DNA of 64,000 nucleotides from Campylobacter sp. RM16189. Its GTDB lineage: Bacteria; Campylobacterota; Campylobacteria; Campylobacterales; Campylobacteraceae. The stretch lies in contig NZ_LIWR01000044.1 in the NCBI RefSeq assembly GCF_012978815.1, forward strand, positions 229,395 through 293,394, read 5' to 3'. Numbering within the stretch: position 1 is the first letter of the stretch; the number at the start of each line of letters is the position of its first letter. Positions 58,278-64,000 of this stretch are shown here, one piece after another. Under the pieces are notes generated by a model. That model ran no database searches, was not told the DNA's origin, and saw only the letters and a list, made by a program, of their open reading frames with translations. A program made the position numbers and the translations under genes.

Positions 58278-58490
58278 TTGTTTAGAATTATATTTATTTT
58301 TGCTGTTATTTTCTCTTTAGTATGGATATATATGGGCGCAAATAATAAAACAGTAGCGGATTATAAAAACATGAGCAAGGAGCAGCTTGAAACTCTTTGT
58401 CTCGAAAAACAAGATAAAACCGCATGTCAAAAAATCGCTATTGATTTTATAAATATTTCTAAATCAAACAACGGAAAGCCTAAATTTTAA
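58278..58490 (+). CDS. Small membrane-anchored protein of unknown function
   Basis: 70 residues from a TTG at 58278 (AAGGA eight bases upstream). One N-terminal membrane helix (RIIFIFAVIFSLVWIYMGA), then a charged tail with two Cys (TLCLEKQDKTAC, C-x8-C). It has no family I know. Confidence 0.6.
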   Translation: MFRIIFIFAVIFSLVWIYMGANNKTVADYKNMSKEQLETLCLEKQDKTACQKIAIDFINISKSNNGKPKF

Positions 58491-58587
58491 AATAGCTTTA
58501 CATGAAAGTTCTTGCAAGTAAGTTAATTGAGATTTGGTTGCTTTTGTGATATAATGCCAATTTTATCTTAATTTTTAAGGATTTTTA

Positions 58588-59916
58588 TTGCACCCCAGTA
58601 GCGATTCATATTTTATGATTTTACTCGCAATTTTATTTGTACTTTTAAACGCTTTCTTTGTTTTATCCGAATTTGCCATTGTCAAGGTTCGCAGAAGTAG
58701 ACTAGAAGAGCTTATCAAGGATAAGGTTCCAAATGCAAAACTAGCCTACGATATGTCAAATAAGCTTGATACATATCTAAGTGCGACTCAGCTCGGCATA
58801 ACGCTTAGTTCGCTTGCGCTTGGTTGGATAGGCGAGCCTGCGATCGCAAGGCTTATAGAAAGGCCGCTTCAAATTTACTTTGATGTAAGCGACTTGGTTG
58901 TTCATACGGTGGCCTTTGCTATCGCATTTACGACTATTACGTTATTTCACGTGGTGCTTGGAGAGCTGGTTCCAAAATCGATCGCCATTGCCAAAGCTGA
59001 GAAATCAACTCTGCTTATAGCAAAACCCCTTCATATATTTTGGGTTATTTTTTCGCCTCTAATTAAGACATTTGACTATCTTGCTTGGCTCTCTTTAAAA
59101 ATGCTCGGCATAAAGCCCGCCAAAGAAAGCGAGCTCGCGCACTCCGAAGAGGAGATTAAGATAATCGTAGGAGAGAGCTTAAAAGGCGGAGTTTTAGATA
59201 GTTTTGAGACTGAACTTATAAAGAATGCGGTGGATTTTAGCGACACTGTGGCTAAAGAAATTATGACTCCTCGCCGTGATTTAGTCTGCATAAATAAACA
59301 AAAGAGCTTTGAGGATAATCTGAAAGTAATTTTTGAGTCCAAATATACTCGTTTCCCATATATAGATGGTAGCAAAGATGTGATTTTAGGCATGATACAT
59401 ATTAGAGACATTTTAGCTGTTCATTTTGGAGAGGGTAAGAAAAAAGATTTTGATCAAATCGTTAGAAAATTTTTGATAGTACCTGAGAGCTTATCTATCT
59501 CAAAGGCCCTAGTAATGATGAACAAACAGCAAATTTCAGCCGCTCTTGTAGTAGACGAATATGGCGGCACTGCAGGCCTTCTTACTATGGAAGATATTAT
59601 GGAAGAGGTTTTGGGTGATCTAAATGACGAGCATGATGAAGCTGATCCTCATTTTAGAAAGATAAATGACAATATATATGAATTTAACGGTAGATTTGAC
59701 CTAGAAAGCGTTGAAGAGCTTATGGGTATTAGCTTTGATGAGGAGACTGATCAAGTCACTATCGGCGGATATGTATTTAACCTTATTGGCAGATTGCCTG
59801 TGGTCGGAGATAGAATAGATGATGAGAACTGCCACTATGAAGTGCGTAAAATGGATGGAACTAGCATTTTAACTGTTAAAGTACGTAAAAAGATTGAAAG
59901 CGAAGAGAGTGATTAA
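58588..59916 (+). CDS. CNNM/CorC (HlyC-type) CBS-domain membrane protein
   Basis: 442 residues from a TTG (AAGG seven bases upstream). Three domains: DUF21/CNNM membrane domain (~1-190, LSEFAIVKVRRSRLEEL and TLFHVVLGELVPKSIAI), a CBS pair (~205-330, KEIMTPRRDLVC and VVDEYGGTAGLLTMEDIMEEVLG), and a CorC_HlyC C-terminal domain (FNGRFDLESVEELMGI onward). Members are Mg2+/Co2+ efflux-type or related transporters; haemolysin naming is historical. Confidence 0.93.
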   Translation: MHPSSDSYFMILLAILFVLLNAFFVLSEFAIVKVRRSRLEELIKDKVPNAKLAYDMSNKLDTYLSATQLGITLSSLALGWIGEPAIARLIERPLQIYFDVSDLVVHTVAFAIAFTTITLFHVVLGELVPKSIAIAKAEKSTLLIAKPLHIFWVIFSPLIKTFDYLAWLSLKMLGIKPAKESELAHSEEEIKIIVGESLKGGVLDSFETELIKNAVDFSDTVAKEIMTPRRDLVCINKQKSFEDNLKVIFESKYTRFPYIDGSKDVILGMIHIRDILAVHFGEGKKKDFDQIVRKFLIVPESLSISKALVMMNKQQISAALVVDEYGGTAGLLTMEDIMEEVLGDLNDEHDEADPHFRKINDNIYEFNGRFDLESVEELMGISFDEETDQVTIGGYVFNLIGRLPVVGDRIDDENCHYEVRKMDGTSILTVKVRKKIESEESD

Positions 59917-59919
59917 ATT

Positions 59920-59941
59920 TTAGGCGGTCTTTGCCGCCTAA
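59920..59941. terminator. Terminator between convergent genes
   Basis: 8-bp perfect stem (TTAGGCGG at 59920-59927, complement at 59934-59941) with a 6-nt loop, between the CorC-type gene and the orphan TRAP protein gene. Confidence 0.7.
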
Positions 59942-59944
59942 GCA

Positions 59945-60997
59945 CTATTTGTCTGAATTTTTAATATATGCATAATCTGAAATTTTAGTCCACTCTCTAC
60001 CTATTTTCATATAGCTTCTTTGCGATTCTAAAATTTCTTTAAACATAGGATCTTTTGCGCTTAATTCATTTAAAATTTCATCTGTCGCTTTTTCTAAAGC
60101 ACTCATTATTTCTGGAGAAAATGATGTTATTTTAATATCCGGATACTCTTTTTTAATCCTATCAAGAACAATTGCATTTTGGTATGTCGCATATTCATAA
60201 ACATAGTCAGAGACTACCTTTGTTGCCGCTTCAATTATATATTTTAGATCTTCTGGCATCTTGTCAAATAGTTTTTTATTTATATAAAATTCATTCTCGC
60301 TAGCAGGCTCTTGCCATCCTGTGTAATAGTATTTTGCTACTTTTTGAAAGCCAAAGCTAATATCTAGTGCGGGACTCACCCATTCTACCGCATCTATAGT
60401 ATTCATTTCGAGTGCCATATAAAGCTCGCCTATAGGAATTGTATTGATATTTACTCCAAGTTTTGACATGATTTCACCGCCAAGCCCTGTCATTCTAAGC
60501 TTTAATCCTTTTAGATCGTCAATAGTTTTTATCTCTTTTTTGAACCATCCGCCCATCTGCATACCGAAATTTCCACCTAAAAATGTTACTAAATTATGCT
60601 CCGCAAATACTTTTTTTGATAGCTCTTTACCGCCTCCATAATTATACCAAGCATGCTGTTCGGATATGCTCATACCAAAAGGGACTGTTGTAAAAAGCAT
60701 TAGTTTTGCATCCTTACCCTTATAAAAGTAGCTTGCTGTATATCCTAGATCATATTGTCCGCTTTTAACCATATCAAGCACTGCAAATGCAGCTTTGTGC
60801 TTTGATGGGTAGTCCACTCGCACTTCTATACGCCCATTACTCATCTTCTCAACCAACTCTTTAAATTTTTTCGGAGCCTCCCCAAGTGCCGGAACGTTAC
60901 TTTCGTAAGTTGCGGCAAGTTTTAATTTATATTTTTCAGCTGCCGACGAGCTTAGAGCTAAAATTACACTTATTGCAAGTGTAGTCAGTAGTTTCAT
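59945..60997 (-). CDS. Orphan TRAP substrate-binding protein (DctP family)
   Basis: 350 residues with a signal peptide (KLLTTLAISVILALSSSAA). DctP-family body with KYKLKLAATYESNVP, the Arg of LKLRMTGLGGE, MALEMNTIDAVEWVSPALD and the C-terminal helix. The WVSPALD and GWQEPASENEF features fit the subgroup that binds aromatic or keto-acids more than C4-acids (inference). No DctQ/DctM genes adjoin it, so it must use a remote membrane pair. Confidence 0.88.
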   Translation of the reverse strand: MKLLTTLAISVILALSSSAAEKYKLKLAATYESNVPALGEAPKKFKELVEKMSNGRIEVRVDYPSKHKAAFAVLDMVKSGQYDLGYTASYFYKGKDAKLMLFTTVPFGMSISEQHAWYNYGGGKELSKKVFAEHNLVTFLGGNFGMQMGGWFKKEIKTIDDLKGLKLRMTGLGGEIMSKLGVNINTIPIGELYMALEMNTIDAVEWVSPALDISFGFQKVAKYYYTGWQEPASENEFYINKKLFDKMPEDLKYIIEAATKVVSDYVYEYATYQNAIVLDRIKKEYPDIKITSFSPEIMSALEKATDEILNELSAKDPMFKEILESQRSYMKIGREWTKISDYAYIKNSDK

Positions 60998-61186
60998 ATT
61001 TTCTCCTTTGATATTAAGATTTACTAAATTATATGGCTTTTATATTATGTTTTTGTCTTAATATCAATTTTTAATTATTTTAAATTTAAAAATTGAGTAA
61101 ATTTGTAAATAAATCCAAATATAATTAACTTTTTGTAATTATTATATAAAAATAAAATTTTCAACTTAAATTTTATAATAAAGTTA

Positions 61187-61192
61187 TATAAT
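61187..61192 (+). promoter_or_regulatory. Candidate -10 box for fumarase operon
   Basis: TATAAT 27 bp before the start of the alpha subunit; AAGGAG at 61208-61213. Confidence 0.6.
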
Positions 61193-61218
61193 GTAATGAT
61201 AATTCTTAAGGAGTATGG

Positions 61219-62064
61219 ATGAGAGTGATTCAAGCTAGTAAAATTACCAATGTTGTCGGTAGGCTTTGCAAAGAGGCCTGTTATATCGTAACCCCTGATA
61301 TGAGAGAGGCTTTTGCAAAAGCTAAAGAAAATGAGAGTTCGCCAACAGGCAGAGATATTTTAGGCAAAATTTTGCAAAATGCCGACTTGGCCGAAAAAGG
61401 AATAGCACCTATTTGTCAAGATACCGGAATGGCAGTTGTGTTTGTGGATATAGGGCAGGATGTGCATATAGAGGGAGGTTTTCTTGAAGATGCTATAAAT
61501 GAAGGCGTGGCCAATGGCTACGTGGAAGGCTATTTAAGAAAATCTGTAGTGTGTGATCCTGTTTTTGACCGAAAAAACACTAAGAATAATACGCCGGCAG
61601 TTATAAATGTAAGAATAGTTAAAGGCGATAAAATTCATATTAAAGTGGCTCCAAAGGGGTTTGGTAGCGAAAATAAATCTGCTCTTAAAATGCTAGTTCC
61701 GGCTGATGGATTAGAGGGTATTAAAAAGATATTTTTAGATACCGTCAAACTAGCTGGTCCAAATGCCTGTCCTCCTATGGTGATAGGTGTAGGCATAGGC
61801 GGCACTATGGACAAAGCCGCACTTATGGCAAAATACGCTGCTGCACGCTCTGCGGATAGCAAAAATCCCGATGAGAGATATGCTAAACTTGAAGAAGAGT
61901 TGCTTGAGCTAGCTTGCAAAACAGGTGTTGGCCCGCAAGGACTTGGCGGAGATTATACTGCTGTCAAAGTAAATGTAGAGTGGTATCCTACTCATATAGC
62001 CGGACTTCCGGTCGCTATAAATATAAACTGTCACGCTGCACGCCATGCTGAAGCTGAAATTTAA
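61219..62064 (+). CDS. Class I fumarate hydratase, alpha (N-terminal) subunit
   Basis: 281 residues. The 4Fe-4S cysteine regions are visible: APICQDTGMAVVF, GPNACPPMVIGVGIGGTMDKA and the C-terminal ININCHAARHAEAEI. With the beta subunit it interconverts fumarate and malate in the TCA cycle. The two-gene arrangement is the usual one in Campylobacterota. Tartrate dehydratase has the same architecture and cannot be fully excluded. It is 9 bp from the beta gene. Confidence 0.92.
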   Translation: MRVIQASKITNVVGRLCKEACYIVTPDMREAFAKAKENESSPTGRDILGKILQNADLAEKGIAPICQDTGMAVVFVDIGQDVHIEGGFLEDAINEGVANGYVEGYLRKSVVCDPVFDRKNTKNNTPAVINVRIVKGDKIHIKVAPKGFGSENKSALKMLVPADGLEGIKKIFLDTVKLAGPNACPPMVIGVGIGGTMDKAALMAKYAAARSADSKNPDERYAKLEEELLELACKTGVGPQGLGGDYTAVKVNVEWYPTHIAGLPVAININCHAARHAEAEI

Positions 62065-62073
62065 GGAGAAAAG

Positions 62074-62634
62074 ATGTCAGAAATCAAAAAAATAACGGCA
62101 CCGTTTGATAAAAGCGTAGTAAAAAGTCTAAAAGCTGGCGATAGCGTATTAATATCGGGAACAATAATAGCGGCCAGAGATGCTGCGCATAAAGTTTTAA
62201 CAGAGACTTTAGCCAGAGGCGAAAAATTGCCTGTAAATTTGGCCGGTGAAACAATCTATTATCTTGGACCAAGTCCTGCAAAGCCTGGTCAAGTTATAGG
62301 TGCGGCAGGTCCTACAACAAGTGGACGTATGGATAAATATACTCCAACTATGATTAATGAAGTTGGTATAAACGGTATGATAGGCAAGGGCTACCGTTCT
62401 CAGGAAGTTGTAGATGCGATGAAAAAATCAGGATGCGTATATATGGTGGCTATCGGAGGAGCCGGGGCATTAATAAGTCAGAGTATCAAAAAATATGAAG
62501 TTTTGGCTTATGAGGATCTTGGTCCAGAAGCTATAGCAAGAATAACTATTGAGGATTTTCCTGCGATAGTAGCGATAGATAGCGATGGAAACAATTTTTA
62601 TGAAGTAGGGCAAGCGCCATATAAAAAGATTTAA
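62074..62634 (+). CDS. Class I fumarate hydratase, beta (C-terminal) subunit
   Basis: 186 residues. Swivelling domain signatures: GDSVLISGTIIAARDAAHKVL, YYLGPSPAKPGQVIGAAGPTTSGRMDKYTP (in pieces) and GKGYRS. TAAGGAGAAAAG precedes the ATG. It is cotranscribed with the alpha subunit, and its stop overlaps the convergent gene by 4 bp. Confidence 0.93.
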   Translation: MSEIKKITAPFDKSVVKSLKAGDSVLISGTIIAARDAAHKVLTETLARGEKLPVNLAGETIYYLGPSPAKPGQVIGAAGPTTSGRMDKYTPTMINEVGINGMIGKGYRSQEVVDAMKKSGCVYMVAIGGAGALISQSIKKYEVLAYEDLGPEAIARITIEDFPAIVAIDSDGNNFYEVGQAPYKKI

Positions 62635-63104
62635 TAATATCCAAGACAAAGCGTATCGGTTAGTCTGATGCGCTTTTCTAATGGCTCTGGAGAGAAAAAT
62701 TTACACTTTTCTATATAAATTCTATAGCCGTAATCAAGTCCTAAGTCATCATAAAATTTCTTTAAATTTATAAATTTTATTCCGCAAATTTCTCTTATAT
62801 CAAAAAGTTTATATAAATTTGAATTATTTTTTTTCACTAGATGAGATGGTGCAAGTCCGGTAAATGAACAAAAAGAGCTTGTTAAAACTAGTCCCTCAAG
62901 CCCACTGCAATCTTTGATAATATGCTCAAATTTATGTGGAATTGTTTTGTATTTTAAAAAAACTATACGTGAGTGTTCAAATTTGGCCGAAACTACGCCT
63001 TTCCAGAAGAGATATGCGTTTGAAGAGATATTTGCAAGCTTTGCAAATTCGCACCCAAGCACATAACCATCCAAAAATTCGTTAGGCGCCAATACTATAT
63101 TCAT
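62631..63104 (-). CDS. Uncharacterised protein
   Basis: 157 residues, no signal peptide, ending in LTDTLCLGYY. A stretch at residues ~65-90 (CSGLEGLVLTSSFCSFTGLAPSHL) and five Cys overall stand out. I recognise no family. It lies 8 bp after the DUF2798 gene, likely in one transcript. Confidence 0.6.
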   Translation of the reverse strand: MNIVLAPNEFLDGYVLGCEFAKLANISSNAYLFWKGVVSAKFEHSRIVFLKYKTIPHKFEHIIKDCSGLEGLVLTSSFCSFTGLAPSHLVKKNNSNLYKLFDIREICGIKFINLKKFYDDLGLDYGYRIYIEKCKFFSPEPLEKRIRLTDTLCLGYY

Positions 63105-63112
63105 TATATAGA

Positions 63113-63340
63113 TTACTCGTTTTTACAAATTTTCTTTGTTAGCTTTGTTGCAAAAGGCATTATGAATATAACGCTAGGATAGGCGACTACAAATGCTTTG
63201 AACCAGCCTTCTGCCCATAATATCAAGAATCTATCTATAAGCCCCAAATTTATATATAGTAAGACTCCAGACATCAAAAATGACATAAAAAGCGACATAA
63301 TAAATGCTAAAACGAACTTGTAAAATTTAATCGGTATCAT
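63113..63340 (-). CDS. DUF2798 small membrane protein
   Basis: 75 residues, two membrane helices (FVLAFIMSLFMSFLMSGVL and AFVVAYPSVIFIMPFA) around a central GLIDRFLILWAEGWFKA. This pattern matches DUF2798; its function is unknown. Confidence 0.78.
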   Translation of the reverse strand: MIPIKFYKFVLAFIMSLFMSFLMSGVLLYINLGLIDRFLILWAEGWFKAFVVAYPSVIFIMPFATKLTKKICKNE

Positions 63341-63446
63341 AAAAATCCTATTTTTTATCGATTATATCAAAATATGAGATTGTTTTTATTGACAGAAATT
63401 TGAATTTGTTGTAGGATTTTGCAAGATTTTAAGTTTAAGGAAAATC

Positions 63447-63821
63447 ATGAAAAAAATTATATCTACTAAAAATGCTCCACAAGCGATAGGACCATACTCT
63501 CAAGCGGTTATGTCAAATGGATTTTTATTTATATCCGGGCAGCTTGGTGTAAAACCTAATGGAGAATTTGCAGGAGGCAGTGTTGAAGATCAAACAAGAC
63601 AATCTATGGAAAATGTCAAAAATATTTTGGCTGTAACTGGCTTAACATTTGAAAATATCGTAAAAACAACTATATTTTTAGCAGATATAAATGATTTTGC
63701 AAAGGTAAATGAAATTTATGCCAGTTGTTTTAAAGGCGAATTCCCGGCACGTAGTACTATAGCTGTAAAGACTTTGCCGAAAGATGGCTTGGTGGAAATT
63801 GAAGTTATAGCTGCTCAATAA
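63447..63821 (+). CDS. ridA: RidA family enamine/imine deaminase
   Basis: 124 residues, full length. Signatures: IGPYSQAVMSNGFLFISGQLG, QTRQSMENVKNIL, and FPARSTIAVKTLPKDGLVEIEVIA with the conserved Arg that binds the substrate carboxylate. It hydrolyses reactive 2-aminoacrylate-type intermediates. TAAGGAAAA precedes the start. Confidence 0.95.
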   Translation: MKKIISTKNAPQAIGPYSQAVMSNGFLFISGQLGVKPNGEFAGGSVEDQTRQSMENVKNILAVTGLTFENIVKTTIFLADINDFAKVNEIYASCFKGEFPARSTIAVKTLPKDGLVEIEVIAAQ

Positions 63822-63838
63822 TACTATATTAGAGTTAG

Positions 63839-63876
63839 AAAGAAATTTGCATTTTTATGTTTTTGCAAATTTCTTT
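63839..63876 (+). terminator. Terminator of ridA
   Basis: 13-bp perfect stem (AAAGAAATTTGCA at 63839-63851, complement at 63864-63876), 12-nt loop, ending in TTT. The rest of the window (63877-64000) holds nothing I can identify. Confidence 0.75.
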
Positions 63877-64000
63877 TGTAATTTTTGATTTTGTAATAAA
63901 ACTTTAAGCTTCCCTCTTATATAATTCCAGCTCACGAATTAAGAAACCACCTTTAACTTCTTCTTTCAAGTTAATAAAGCTTTTTCTTTTTTATCGTTAC

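Noticed and set aside
63877..64000. Possible start of an RNA gene at the window end
   Set aside because: No recognisable tRNA or rRNA sequence in the available bases.

Overview
This window looks like a chromosomal segment of a Campylobacter. The gene set (split class I fumarase, HP0086-type malate:quinone oxidoreductase, DUF4492-cydA-cydB, fliK-flgD-flgE, frr/pyrE/secG beside BI-1, carbonic anhydrase and an MscS channel), the AT-rich intergenic DNA, the frequent TTG starts and the lone TATAAT -10 boxes all fit Campylobacterota. The species cannot be fixed from the sequence alone. Presence of class III NrdD, TRAP transporters and a type I-B CRISPR system suggests a species outside the C. jejuni/C. 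coli group.

Layout. 1-8.7 kb: the 3' end of ilvD, a cysteine-rich Sel1 protein, a cytochrome bd operon (minus strand) flanked by two tiny membrane-protein genes, then pyrG-recJ and a small secreted protein with a non-ATG start. 8.7-16.1 kb (minus): nrdB, a nitrilase-family hydrolase, pcm and a luciferase-like monooxygenase, then the hook operon fliK-flgD-flgE behind a good sigma-54 promoter. 16.2-21.8 kb (minus): a complete ferric-siderophore uptake operon (ATPase, binding protein, fused double permease, TonB-dependent receptor). 21.9-26.6 kb: typA, lemA, then moaC, a DUF493 protein and an uncharacterised coiled-coil protein.

26.6-38.3 kb is the accessory core: a full type I-B CRISPR-Cas locus, cas6 / cas8b-cas7-cas5-cas3-cas4-cas2-cas1. 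It is followed by a short leader and an array of 46 repeats (29 nt) and 45 spacers. The last repeat is degenerate, so new spacers enter at the cas1 side. A small HTH-like gene follows the array.

38.4-46.9 kb: thiD, a methyltransferase with a premature stop, an RDD protein, pyrE, frr, a polysaccharide deacetylase, secG, a stand-alone ThiD2-like protein, a BI-1 protein, a beta-carbonic anhydrase and an MscS channel translationally coupled to a 50-residue, extremely acidic protein. 47-64 kb: a DctPQM TRAP operon, an Fe superoxide dismutase with an added Cys-rich tail, an MliC-like lipoprotein, an NrdD that lacks its glycyl-radical segment, Mqo, an M48 lipoprotein protease, an SbmA/BacA-type transporter, a CNNM/CorC-type CBS protein, an orphan TRAP binding protein, two-subunit fumarase, DUF2798 and RidA.

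Functional themes are microaerobic/anaerobic respiration (cyd, mqo, fumarase, NrdD alongside NrdB), iron and C4-acid uptake, flagellar hook assembly and phage defence. Base composition is mosaic: ilvD, typA and nrdD-mqo read clearly more GC-rich than the genes around them. No tRNA, rRNA, insertion sequence or prophage was recognised.
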